The notes: generated by a model from the sequence alone, not told the origin. A DNA stretch of 5,025 nt from Actinomycetes bacterium (GCA_021787775.1 JAJYLK010000103.1:1-5025), one strand, 5' to 3'. Counted from the first letter of the stretch, positions 1 to 5,025 are shown. Translations and numbers: made by a program.

Positions 1-276
1 CACAACCTGTGTCTGAGTCGACGCGGGGGCCGATGTCTGCGACTGTGGTGGCGATTTGGTAGCGGTCCCGGCAGGTTGGTCGGAGTCCTCTTTCTTTTCA
101 GCCGGGAAAATTGTTCCCAGTATCAAGACGATTACGAAGAGCCCGCCGAAAATGATGCCGGCCTTCTTGCGGGTGAAACTAAGGCGAAACAGCCGGGACA
201 GCACCGAAGGCCTGATCAACCCGACGATCAGCAAACCCAGCGTCAGCAGAAACATGAGACTCCAGAAAACCGCCAT
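1..276 (-). CDS. Two-helix membrane-anchored protein of unknown function, N-terminal part
   Basis: The frame opens at ATG (276-274) and stays open to the left edge, giving 92 residues with no stop, so the C-terminal part is missing. The start follows a purine-rich ribosome site (AGGAGAGG, about 6 bases upstream). Two hydrophobic helices are visible, residues about 3-21 and 39-58. They are joined by a basic loop (residues 22-38, rich in Arg and Lys) that should lie in the cytoplasm. After the second helix comes a Lys/Glu/Asp stretch and then a low-complexity Ser/Thr/Pro/Gln linker (about 70-92). By the positive-inside rule both ends should face outwards, with the linker carrying an extracytoplasmic domain outside the window. 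Similar N-termini occur on proteins that carry small secreted domains such as DUF4352, but that domain cannot be seen here. The function is unknown. Its start lies 73 bases beyond the istB remnant. Confidence 0.7.
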   Translation of the reverse strand, partial: MAVFWSLMFLLTLGLLIVGLIRPSVLSRLFRLSFTRKKAGIIFGGLFVIVLILGTIFPAEKKEDSDQPAGTATKSPPQSQTSAPASTQTQVV

Positions 277-294
277 TTCCGTCCTCTCCTCTCA

Positions 295-811
295 TGCGCA
301 TTCCGCTCAATTCGGCCACCTCGGCGAAGCGACGCCAGGCACCTATGATTTAATCACATTTCAGATTAAAGTTATAGGCAGAGTGAACCAGACGGTCCAA
401 GATGGCGTCGGCCACCGTGGGGTTGCTGATCGCCTGGTGCCAGCTGTCTAAAGGCAGCTGGCTGGCAATGATAATCGAGCATTTGCCCTGGCATTCTTCG
501 ATCACCTCCAAAAGGTCTTTGGCCTCGGTTTCCGTGGGTGCCGAAAGGCCGAAGTCGTCCAGGATCAGCAGCCGGGCGCGGCCAAGCTTGGTTAAAAGAC
601 GGATGTAGGTGCCGTCTACTCTCGATAACCTGATCTCCTCCAGCAGCTTGGGGACCCGGTAGTAATGGGTTTTGTATCCTTGGCGGCAGGCACCGTTGCC
701 AAAGGCGCAAGACAGATAGGTCTTGCCGGAGATCAAAAAGGCAGACGAAAAATGAACTTTGTTATCATCGATGTAGAGACAGCAAATCCGTATATGTCGT
801 CGATTTGCCAA
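295..811 (-). mobile_element. Remnant of an IS21-family insertion sequence
   Basis: The segment contains a 5'-truncated istB-like reading frame (350-811). Beyond it, on the minus strand, comes a stretch (349-295) reading GGCGTCGCTTCGC and then GGTGGCCGAATTGAGCGG followed by AATGCGCA. From memory, such CGTCGCT and GTGGCC...GCGGAATACGCA sequences follow istB at the right end of many IS21-type elements, so this is probably the element's tail. No istA transposase lies upstream; the lipoprotein gene follows within 60 bases instead. The element cannot move on its own. The outer limits are approximate, and no target-site duplication could be assigned. Confidence 0.55.
350..811 (-). pseudogene. istB: Decayed istB, IS21-type transposition helper ATPase (truncated)
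   Basis: IstB is the AAA+ ATPase that assists the IstA transposase of IS21 elements. The 153-residue frame matches the central and C-terminal part of IstB: GKTYLSCAFGNGACRQGY (residues 29-46), YYRVPKLLEE (50-59), Walker B LLILDDFG (81-88), IIASQLP (114-120) and NPTVADAILDRLVH (130-143). Full-length IstB is about 240-260 residues, so the N-terminal third is missing and residues 1-24 look unrelated. The Walker A loop is damaged: GxxxxGK[ST] is expected, but GKT at 29-31 is preceded by AFLIS, with Ala where the first Gly should be. The C-terminus stops at LKCD where the family usually continues LKGDSMRK. The missing istA, lost P-loop and both truncations mark it as non-functional. The annotated ATG at 811 is only the first available start. 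Confidence 0.8.
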
Positions 812-870
812 AACGACATTCTATTTTTTCGCTTAAGCAAAGTAGCAAGGCAACGAATCGTAAGTCCATG

Positions 871-1911
871 TCATTCGAGGGTGCTACAGTCAAATCGAAA
901 AGCTCGGCTGCTGTATTCGTTCCTCCAGGCCTCCGCGACCTGCGTTAAGTTCAGCCAGCGGGCGTGCCCAGTGGCGACGTCAGGCTCCAGCGAGCCGATA
1001 AACCCGCCCAGCTCCTGTATTTCCTGAGCGGTGAGGCGATCCTGCACCAGGAAAATGGCAGCGGTGTAAAAACCGCCAGCAGGAACGCGACCGGTTTTCA
1101 CCCTGTTTAATAACTCTGACACACCTGCCTCATCTCCGGTGCAGCCACCGATATAAATCAGGCGGCCCTGCGGATCATCGGTTGTGAAGGAATTACGGTC
1201 GAGTGGACGCCATATTCCTGACGAACGATCATCGCTCCCTTGATGCAGCGTAGTAGCCGCGCCCCAAAGAATGTTGGCCTGCCAGAAATATTCGGGGTAG
1301 ACAGAGCCGCTTATGCCCGCCTTGTGTTTTTCCCAGCCCTGGGGATTGTCCGGTGGGAAGTAAAGAAAGCCGCCCACGGTGTGGCTGGGAGCTACTCCCA
1401 ACTGCTCGATCAGCGCCGCCACATCGGCGTAGTTGTACTGGGATTCGTGGGCGTGCGGGTCCACTTCCACACCTTTGTCTTCGGCCATCCACTTGACGAT
1501 GTTCTTGCCTCCGGTATCATTGGTCACATCGCCCTGGTCGTATCTGGCAACGGCCTGCAGGAAGTTCCAGTCAGACTGGAAATCAAGAGCGGCTCCACGA
1601 GCGGAAACCGTGTTTACCAGTTGCACAAGCAGGGCCCTGTTTTGCAGATAATAATCGCGGTCGTTGAGATAATCTGGCCGTTTCGCGGAGGGCTCTTCAT
1701 TATGGCTGACTATGGTCATGCTGACGGTGCCGCCTGCGCTTGGCGAAGCCGAAACAGGTCTGTTTGACGTATCAGGCAAATCTGCAGCCGTAGCTGTTTC
1801 GCCGTCGCCTGTTGATTGCTGTGTGGCACAACCGGCAAGTGACGCCATACTGATGATGGCTGCTAGGAGCAGTTGAACCGTGGCAATAATGATTTTTGCT
1901 TTTGAAGACAT
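871..1911 (-). CDS. Secreted lipoprotein of unknown function with a DPHAHE motif
   Basis: This is a complete 346-residue protein. The N-terminus is a lipoprotein signal: Lys at 4 and 6, a hydrophobic core (7-25) and a lipobox LAGC with the lipidated Cys at 28. A Ser/Thr/Ala/Pro-rich linker (29-62) leads to a globular domain. That domain starts with a beta-like strand ending in SHNEE (69-73), continues with LDFQSDWNFLQA (109-120), and then VDPHAHE (150-156) followed by a YNYADV stretch. Closely placed His, Asp and Glu after predicted strands suggest a metal-binding barrel, as in polysaccharide deacetylases or related carbohydrate enzymes, but no family is securely recognised. Two later Trp-rich stretches (NPQGWEKHK, SGIWRPLDR) could line a sugar site. 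The protein should sit on the outer face of the cytoplasmic membrane or in the outer membrane. Its start has a poor ribosome site; see the leader frame at 1914-1955. It is flanked by IS21-like debris on one side and possibly on the other. Confidence 0.85.
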   Translation of the reverse strand: MSSKAKIIIATVQLLLAAIISMASLAGCATQQSTGDGETATAADLPDTSNRPVSASPSAGGTVSMTIVSHNEEPSAKRPDYLNDRDYYLQNRALLVQLVNTVSARGAALDFQSDWNFLQAVARYDQGDVTNDTGGKNIVKWMAEDKGVEVDPHAHESQYNYADVAALIEQLGVAPSHTVGGFLYFPPDNPQGWEKHKAGISGSVYPEYFWQANILWGAATTLHQGSDDRSSGIWRPLDRNSFTTDDPQGRLIYIGGCTGDEAGVSELLNRVKTGRVPAGGFYTAAIFLVQDRLTAQEIQELGGFIGSLEPDVATGHARWLNLTQVAEAWRNEYSSRAFRFDCSTLE

Positions 1912-1913
1912 GA

Positions 1914-1955
1914 TTAGCGTTTTGCCCGTCTTTCCGATTTTATCAATTTACTCCT
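1914..1955 (-). promoter_or_regulatory. Possible ribosome site plus 10-codon leader frame before the lipoprotein gene
   Basis: The only good Shine-Dalgarno sequence upstream of the lipoprotein is AGGAG at 1955-1951, about 40 bases before its ATG and too far to serve it directly. Four bases after AGGAG a TTG (1946-1944) opens a frame encoding (M)IKSERRAKR, which stops with TAA at 1916-1914, two bases before the ATG at 1911. That arrangement would allow coupled reinitiation on the lipoprotein start. A TTG start and so short a frame can easily arise by chance. The in-frame extension of the lipoprotein upstream has no ATG, GTG or TTG before a stop. Confidence 0.25.
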
Positions 1956-2010
1956 AAAGATCCCGAAGGCTAGAGCTGTCCCTTCCGGCTTTGCCTTAAA
2001 AGCTTCGATT

Positions 2011-2032
2011 GATGCCGGCGTGATGCCGGGTG
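2011..2032 (+). repeat. Tandem 11-base repeat GATGCCGG(C/G)
   Basis: GATGCCGGCGT is followed at once by GATGCCGGGTG. The two copies also place CCGGC (2015-2019) and GCCGG (2025-2029) as a 5-bp inverted repeat with a 5-base loop, followed by TTTTT at 2033-2037. It could act as a weak plus-strand terminator, but no plus-strand gene lies upstream to be ended. Most likely it is a local duplication of no function. Confidence 0.35.
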
Positions 2033-2104
2033 TTTTTGGGTAATTTGATGTCCATGAACCCCGACGGCGTCCAATGAGTTCGCTGCTGGCCCAGATATCT
2101 TCCT

Positions 2105-2156
2105 TTCTGCCAATTAGGGCCGCTTCACTTCTGCCAACAATTTTCGTTTTACTTGG
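2105..2156 (-). repeat. Repeated TTCTGCCAA motif, possible IS21-type end
   Basis: TTCTGCCAA occurs at 2105-2113 and again at 2129-2137, 24 bases apart, and TTTTACTTGG follows at 2147-2156. On the minus strand this reads CCAAGTAAAA, then TTGGCAGAAG, then TTGGCAGAAA. Repeats of this kind, with TTGGCAG and AAGT(A/G)AAACG units, are typical of the multiply repeated ends of IS21-family elements. No terminal CA/TG boundary or transposase gene was identified nearby, so the assignment is tentative. Confidence 0.3.
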
Positions 2157-2313
2157 AGTTCGAGGGAATGCCGGGGCATGTCACACTGGAAACGGCGACG
2201 CTCCAAGAGCGGGAGGGCAATGACATCTTGCTTTTGGTCCGTCGCATCGGTGCCTGACCCTTTTGGACAACTCCATTCCAATTTGCGAATTCTCCACTCC
2301 ACCTTCAGCAGGC

Positions 2314-2343
2314 TTGACATTTATGAGCGAGTGCCCATATAAT
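2314..2343 (+). promoter_or_regulatory. Near-consensus sigma-70 promoter of the ABC-TetR operon
   Basis: A perfect -35 box TTGACA (2314-2319) and a perfect -10 box TATAAT (2338-2343) are separated by 18 bases, one more than the optimum. Transcription should start near 2350, about 38 bases before the ATPase start at 2388. Two consensus hexamers imply strong expression unless repressed, which fits a promoter held by the TetR-family protein encoded at the end of the operon. Confidence 0.8.
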
Positions 2344-2345
2344 TC

Positions 2346-2359
2346 TGAGCGTTAGCTCA
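2346..2359. promoter_or_regulatory. Palindrome TGAGC-GTTA-GCTCA, probable TetR operator
   Basis: The inverted repeat has 5-base arms TGAGC (2346-2350) and GCTCA (2355-2359) around GTTA. It covers the predicted transcription start directly after the -10 box. A third copy, TGAGCGA, lies in the promoter spacer (2324-2330), exactly 22 bases upstream of the first arm, about two helix turns. ATGAGC (2323-2328) and GCTCAT (2355-2360) also form a wider inverted repeat bracketing the -10 box. Such placement is what a repressor blocking polymerase would need. Binding by the operon's own TetR protein is an inference. Confidence 0.55.
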
Positions 2360-2374
2360 TTATTTTATTTCTTT

Positions 2375-2382
2375 TGGAGTGA
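2375..2382 (+). promoter_or_regulatory. Ribosome site that fixes the ATPase start at 2388
   Basis: TGGAGTGA carries GGAG at 2376-2379, eight bases before ATG 2388. An in-frame GTG at 2379 would extend the protein by three residues, but it overlaps this Shine-Dalgarno sequence and has none of its own. The ATG, which begins MIEVKDVVK as is usual for the family, is preferred. Confidence 0.75.
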
Positions 2383-2387
2383 CCTTC

Positions 2388-3284
2388 ATGATTGAAGTCA
2401 AGGATGTGGTCAAATATTACGGGGCTGCCCGCGCTGCCGACGGCGTCTCTTTTGTTGCCCCCGCCGGAAAGGTCACGGCTCTGCTGGGCCCGAACGGCGC
2501 CGGCAAGACCACCACGATGCGGATGCTGCTGGGGCTGGCCCGGCCCCGGTCGGGTGCGGCGCTGATCGATGGGCGGCGTTACCAGGACCTGGAAAATCCC
2601 AGAAGCATGGTGGGGGCTGCCCTCGACTCAATGGGCTTCCACCCCGGCCGGACCGGCCGTAATCATCTGAGGGTGACGGCCCGCGCCGGCGGCATCCCTG
2701 CCGCGCGGGTGGATGAAGTCCTGGACCTGGTGGGCTTGACCGAGGCGGCCGGCCGCCGCGCCGGCGGCTATTCCCGCGGAATGCAGCAGCGGCTCGCCCT
2801 GGCGGGCGCCCTGCTGGGCGATCCCAGGGTGCTGATTCTCGATGAACCAAACATCGGCCTTGACCCGGCCGGCATCGCCTGGCTGCGGGAGCTCATGCGC
2901 AGCTGGGCCGCGGACGGCCGCACAGTGCTGGTATCCAGCCACGTGCTTTCCGAAGTGTCACTGGTCGCGGACCGGGTCGTGATCATAAACCGCGGCTGCG
3001 TGCTGCGTGAGGCCGGAACCGGCGAGCTGGACGGCGCGGGAGCCGTGGTGGTCCGCACTCCGGACACGGACAGGCTCGAGGAGCTGTGCCGTGCGGCCGG
3101 CTGGAGCGTCGCCCGGGAGGACACAGACAGGCTGACGATCCGCTCGGTGCCTATTGAGCAGGTGGGCCAGGCGGCCGCCGCGGCCGGAATCGTCATCTAC
3201 GAGCTCACCACCGAGGCGGGCATGGCGCAACTCGAGCAGCTTTTCCTGGAACTGACCGGTGCGAGTCAGGAGGCGTTGTCATGA
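2388..3284 (+). CDS. ABC transporter ATP-binding protein (ABC-2 / drug-export type)
   Basis: This 298-residue protein should power export by the permease encoded next to it, binding ATP on the cytoplasmic face. All core motifs are present: Walker A GPNGAGKT (34-41), signature YSRGMQQR (128-135), Walker B VLILDE (148-153) and the H-loop His in SSH (184). The Q-loop region reads ALDSMGFHPGRTGRNHL, with no Gln; this form is common in GC-rich actinobacterial exporters of the BcrA kind. The D-loop reads PNIGLDP instead of the common P-T/A-NGLDP. The C-terminal 90 residues form the small accessory domain found in these ATPases. It is the first gene of the operon; its stop shares ATGA with the permease start. 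The substrate is unknown; peptide antibiotics, other toxic compounds or lipids are family possibilities. Confidence 0.93.
   Translation: MIEVKDVVKYYGAARAADGVSFVAPAGKVTALLGPNGAGKTTTMRMLLGLARPRSGAALIDGRRYQDLENPRSMVGAALDSMGFHPGRTGRNHLRVTARAGGIPAARVDEVLDLVGLTEAAGRRAGGYSRGMQQRLALAGALLGDPRVLILDEPNIGLDPAGIAWLRELMRSWAADGRTVLVSSHVLSEVSLVADRVVIINRGCVLREAGTGELDGAGAVVVRTPDTDRLEELCRAAGWSVAREDTDRLTIRSVPIEQVGQAAAAAGIVIYELTTEAGMAQLEQLFLELTGASQEALS
3268..3273 (+). promoter_or_regulatory. Strong ribosome site AGGAGG for the permease gene
   Basis: A perfect AGGAGG lies inside the end of the ATPase gene, seven bases before the permease ATG at 3281. With the ATGA overlap it should give the permease efficient, coupled translation. 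Confidence 0.85.
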
Positions 3285-4018
3285 GGGCCCTGCTTGGTGC
3301 CGAGTTTCTCAAGCTGCGCACCACTCGCACCGCATGGGCGCTGCTGGGCGCCGTCATTGCCATTACTGTGCTGTCGGTTGCCGCCTCCGTAGCCGGCGTG
3401 GGCACGAGCAATTTCGACCTGGAATCGGACGAAGGCGTCCGCGCCGTGCTCCACGTGGCGGGCGGCGGCGCCCTCTTCGTCCTGATGCTGGGCATCATCG
3501 TCACCGCCGGTGAATACCGCCAGAACACGGCGGTGGACACCTTTTTGACCACTCCCAGGCGAACGCGCGTGCTGATGGCCAAGCTGGCGACCTCAATGGC
3601 GACCGGCGTCGTGTTCGGCGTGGTGGCCGCCGTCGTCGCCATCGCCACGGCCGGCATCGCCTATAGATCCAGGGGGCTGGCGTTTCCCCTAGGGACCGTA
3701 CTAGTCTGGCAGATCCTGCTCGGCGCCATCGTCTACGCCGCCCTTTTCGGCGGCCTGGGCGCTTCCATCGGCAGCCTGATCCGCAACCAGGTCGCCGCCA
3801 TCATCGGCACGATCGCCGTGGTGATCGTCGCCGAACCCATGGTCTTTGTGGTAAGCCCTGGGGTGGGGCGATGGCTGCCGGCGGCTCTGGGACGGGCCGT
3901 CGTGAGCGACCCGGGCGGGAATTTCCTCAGTCAACCGGTCGCGGGAGTGATGCTTTTCCTCTATGTGACAGTGATCATGATAGCCGCCGCCGCCATCGAG
4001 CGCCGTCGAGATGCCTAG
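3281..4018 (+). CDS. ABC-2 type permease, partner of the upstream ATPase
   Basis: The 245-residue protein has the layout of a small ABC-2 permease. A cytoplasmic N-terminus AEFLKLRTTRT (7-17) precedes six predicted membrane helices at about 17-39, 55-76, 101-125, 140-163, 170-192 and 218-238. Between helices 2 and 3 lies the cytoplasmic stretch GEYRQNTAVDTFLTTPRR (77-94), typical of the family and the likely coupling contact with the ATPase. The C-terminus ends in a basic ERRRDA. Two copies should pair with two ATPase subunits to form the exporter. The start is set by AGGAGG and a 4-base overlap with the ATPase gene; the end overlaps the TetR gene by 8 bases. Nothing in the sequence identifies the substrate. 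Confidence 0.92.
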   Translation: MRALLGAEFLKLRTTRTAWALLGAVIAITVLSVAASVAGVGTSNFDLESDEGVRAVLHVAGGGALFVLMLGIIVTAGEYRQNTAVDTFLTTPRRTRVLMAKLATSMATGVVFGVVAAVVAIATAGIAYRSRGLAFPLGTVLVWQILLGAIVYAALFGGLGASIGSLIRNQVAAIIGTIAVVIVAEPMVFVVSPGVGRWLPAALGRAVVSDPGGNFLSQPVAGVMLFLYVTVIMIAAAAIERRRDA

Positions 4019-4658
4019 GCCGCTTCCGGTTCATATCCAGGAAGCTACAGGCGGTGAAGCGGAAGCCGTGCGCGACCACATTCTCGACGCCGCCTACCGG
4101 GTAATAGTCGCCAGGGGGCTTTCAGGCGCCAGCACCCGCGCAGTCGCCGCTGAGGCCCAGATCGGCGCCGGGACCATCTACAACTATTTTGACAACCGGC
4201 TCCAGCTACTGGCTCGTGCCATACTCCGGCGCATCGAGCTGCTGTCCCGGCCGGTCAGCGGCCTGCCCGGAAGAGCTGGAAAATATACGGTCGCCGCCAA
4301 TCTTCGCCACTACGCTCGCCGCATCAGCCCCACCCTGGACGAGCTGGTGCCGCTCAGCGCCGCCGTCTTTTCGGACCCCGAGCTGCTATCCGTGATGAGG
4401 GTTGAGCATGCAAATGCGAAAGCGATTCATGGTTCGGTTAATATTCTCATTCAGTATCTGCATGCCGAACAGAAAGCGGGGCGGATAAGCGCAACGGCCG
4501 ACTGCCTGGCTGCGGCTGCCGTGGTGTTTCGAGTCTGCCACGACCAGGCGTTTCACCGCTTCCTTCAGAACGAGAAGACGCCGCCAAAAGTCTTCTTCCG
4601 GGAAATAGATTTCGTGGCGGGGGCGCTGACATCGGGGGGCGGTGACACACGCTCGTGA
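4011..4658 (+). CDS. TetR/AcrR-family transcriptional regulator
   Basis: This 215-residue protein has the usual TetR length and build. Helix 1 is about residues 19-35 (VRDHILDAAYRVIVARG). The helix-turn-helix is 37-60, containing STRAVAAEAQIGAGTIYNYF with the family's hallmark GTIYNYF at 54-60. A variable all-helical ligand domain follows. It is the last gene of the exporter operon, overlapping the permease by 8 bases with only a weak ribosome site, so translation is probably coupled. A GTG at 4068 (Val20), preceded by GGAA, is a possible alternative start that would trim the Gly/Glu-rich N-terminus and keep helix 1. It most likely represses its own operon through the TGAGC/GCTCA palindrome at 2346-2359 and releases it on binding an exported compound. 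Target and ligand are inference; no ligand is predictable. Confidence 0.92.
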   Translation: MPRPLPVHIQEATGGEAEAVRDHILDAAYRVIVARGLSGASTRAVAAEAQIGAGTIYNYFDNRLQLLARAILRRIELLSRPVSGLPGRAGKYTVAANLRHYARRISPTLDELVPLSAAVFSDPELLSVMRVEHANAKAIHGSVNILIQYLHAEQKAGRISATADCLAAAAVVFRVCHDQAFHRFLQNEKTPPKVFFREIDFVAGALTSGGGDTRS

Positions 4659-4697
4659 CCCACAGCAGAGGCCAATGGCTCGAGCGCAATCATTAGG

Positions 4698-4724
4698 GAA
4701 CCGGCTCAAGAAAATCCCCGGTTC
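4698..4724. terminator. Hairpin between convergent genes, possible weak terminator
   Basis: GAACCGG (4698-4704) and CCGGTTC (4718-4724) form a perfect 7-bp stem with a 13-base loop, in the 81-base gap between the TetR stop and the convergent ferredoxin stop. The position suits a bidirectional terminator, but neither side has a run of T residues and the loop is long. Confidence 0.35.
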
Positions 4725-4739
4725 TCCGGCAAGCAAACC

Positions 4740-5025
4740 TCAGCAGCAGCTGCCGGACTCGCCCCCGCTGTCGCAGCCGCAGGAGGGCTCCCCACCGGTA
4801 ATCATGCCGTTGATGATCGCAGCGGCGCAGCCGACACCGGCGTCCACGGTGATGGCGCCGGATTCGCAATTGAGCTGGCAGGCGCCGCACTCCATGCAGC
4901 GGTCCCTGTCGGTAATCCGCGCCCGTTTGTCCTCCATGACAAAGACCTGGTGCGGGCAGACTTCCACACACTGGCGGCAGCCCGTGCATTTTTCGATGTC
5001 ATATTCCAGCGTCGCGACGTCCGCC
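4740..5025 (-). CDS. hgcB: HgcB-family ferredoxin (2 x 4Fe-4S), 5' end outside window
   Basis: The frame is open from the right edge to TGA at 4742-4740, giving 94 visible residues and lacking perhaps the first 5-10. Two complete 4Fe-4S motifs are present: CTGCRQCVEVCP (Cys 13, 16, 19, 23 of the visible part) and CMECGACQLNC (Cys 43, 46, 49, 53). Unlike ordinary ferredoxins, it continues with GVGCAAAIINGMITGGEP (extra Cys 66), a CGC, and ends in a Cys-Cys pair (93-94). The extra VGC cysteine and terminal Cys-Cys match HgcB, the ferredoxin that works with the corrinoid protein HgcA in mercury methylation, where these cysteines are needed. In the second motif the Pro usual after the last Cys is replaced by Glu. 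HgcB-like paralogues with the same tail exist in organisms without HgcA, so the role is open. An internal GTG (4967) is not the start, since it would cut the first cluster. Convergent with the exporter operon and unlikely to share its regulation. Confidence 0.65.
   Translation of the reverse strand, partial: ADVATLEYDIEKCTGCRQCVEVCPHQVFVMEDKRARITDRDRCMECGACQLNCESGAITVDAGVGCAAAIINGMITGGEPSCGCDSGGESGSCC

Larger units (their letters stand above)
1912..2313. other. Intergenic region with no convincing gene, probable mobile-element debris
   Basis: About 400 bases separate the divergent lipoprotein gene and the ABC operon. I see no RNA gene, no riboswitch and no coding frame with a plausible start and family resemblance. 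A 68-codon minus-strand frame (2320-2114) overlaps the operon promoter and looks like read-through of repeat sequence. The stretch contains a short tandem repeat (2011-2032), a doubled TTCTGCCAA motif (2105-2137) with TTTTACTTGG after it, and GGTGCCTGACCC followed by TTTTGG (2249-2266). This last motif recalls sequences commonly scattered beside transposases, though that is from memory only. It may be the worn end of a second IS21-type element. Confidence 0.4.

Noticed and set aside
794..829. Inverted repeat ATGTCGT/ACGACAT followed on the plus strand by a T-rich stretch, terminator-like
   Set aside because: The stem is AT-rich with a 12-base loop, there is no plus-strand gene upstream to terminate, and it lies at the ragged edge of the istB relic.
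1240..1767. Long plus-strand frame antisense to the lipoprotein gene
   Set aside because: The opposite strand encodes a complete lipoprotein with signal peptide and lipobox; this frame shows no family features.
2114..2320. Minus-strand 68-codon frame (Lys/Arg-rich, with VKRKLLAEVKR near its end) in the intergenic region
   Set aside because: It starts on top of the operon's -35 box, has no clear ribosome site, and its repetitive end is explained by the repeated TTGGCAG sequence; more likely translated element debris than a gene.
2379..2387. GTG start extending the ATPase by three residues
   Set aside because: The GTG overlaps the Shine-Dalgarno sequence that correctly spaces the ATG at 2388.
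2768..3196. Minus-strand frame opposite the ATPase gene, Ser/Thr/Arg-rich
   Set aside because: Low-complexity product typical of the antisense of GC-rich coding DNA; the plus strand carries all ABC motifs.
3205..3657. Minus-strand 150-codon frame opposite the permease gene
   Set aside because: Another antisense shadow in GC-rich DNA; Ala/Thr/Ser/Pro-rich with no recognisable domain.
4693..4989. Alternative minus-strand frame over the ferredoxin gene
   Set aside because: Arg/Leu-rich out-of-frame reading; the adjacent frame has eight correctly spaced cluster cysteines.
1..5025. CRISPR arrays, tRNA or rRNA genes, riboswitches, toxin-antitoxin or phage-defence systems
   Set aside because: No regularly spaced repeats, tRNA-like cloverleaf, rRNA stretch or matching protein motifs were seen by eye on either strand.

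Overview
The window looks like chromosomal DNA from an anaerobic bacterium, possibly of an actinobacterial lineage. This rests on two hints only. The ABC ATPase resembles the GC-rich actinobacterial drug-efflux type (an 'HPGRTGRNHL' stretch after Walker A). The right edge carries a dicluster ferredoxin of the HgcB kind, typical of anaerobes. No rRNA, tRNA or CRISPR array is visible, so the lineage stays tentative.

Left part (1-1911), all on the minus strand: the N-terminal part of a two-helix membrane protein running off the left edge; a decayed IS21-type istB gene with what looks like the element's tail; and a complete secreted lipoprotein of unknown function with a conserved-looking DPHAHE motif. 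The region is less GC-rich than what follows.

Middle (1912-2387): about 400 bases without a convincing gene. They hold short repeats that resemble the ends of IS21-type elements. They end in a near-consensus sigma-70 promoter (TTGACA, 18 bases, TATAAT) with a TGAGC/GCTCA palindrome at the predicted transcription start.

Right part (2388-4658), plus strand: a compact operon of ABC-2 type ATPase, its six-helix permease and a TetR-family regulator. The genes overlap by 4 and 8 bases and so are probably translationally coupled. The likely logic is a small-molecule exporter repressed by its own TetR protein through the palindrome at the promoter.

The right edge (4740-5025, minus strand, convergent with the operon) holds the nearly complete HgcB-like ferredoxin, with two 4Fe-4S motifs, a VGCA cysteine and a terminal Cys-Cys pair. 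It is the most interesting item, because a true HgcB would sit next to the corrinoid protein HgcA, just outside the window. I see no clearly new biological system in the window.
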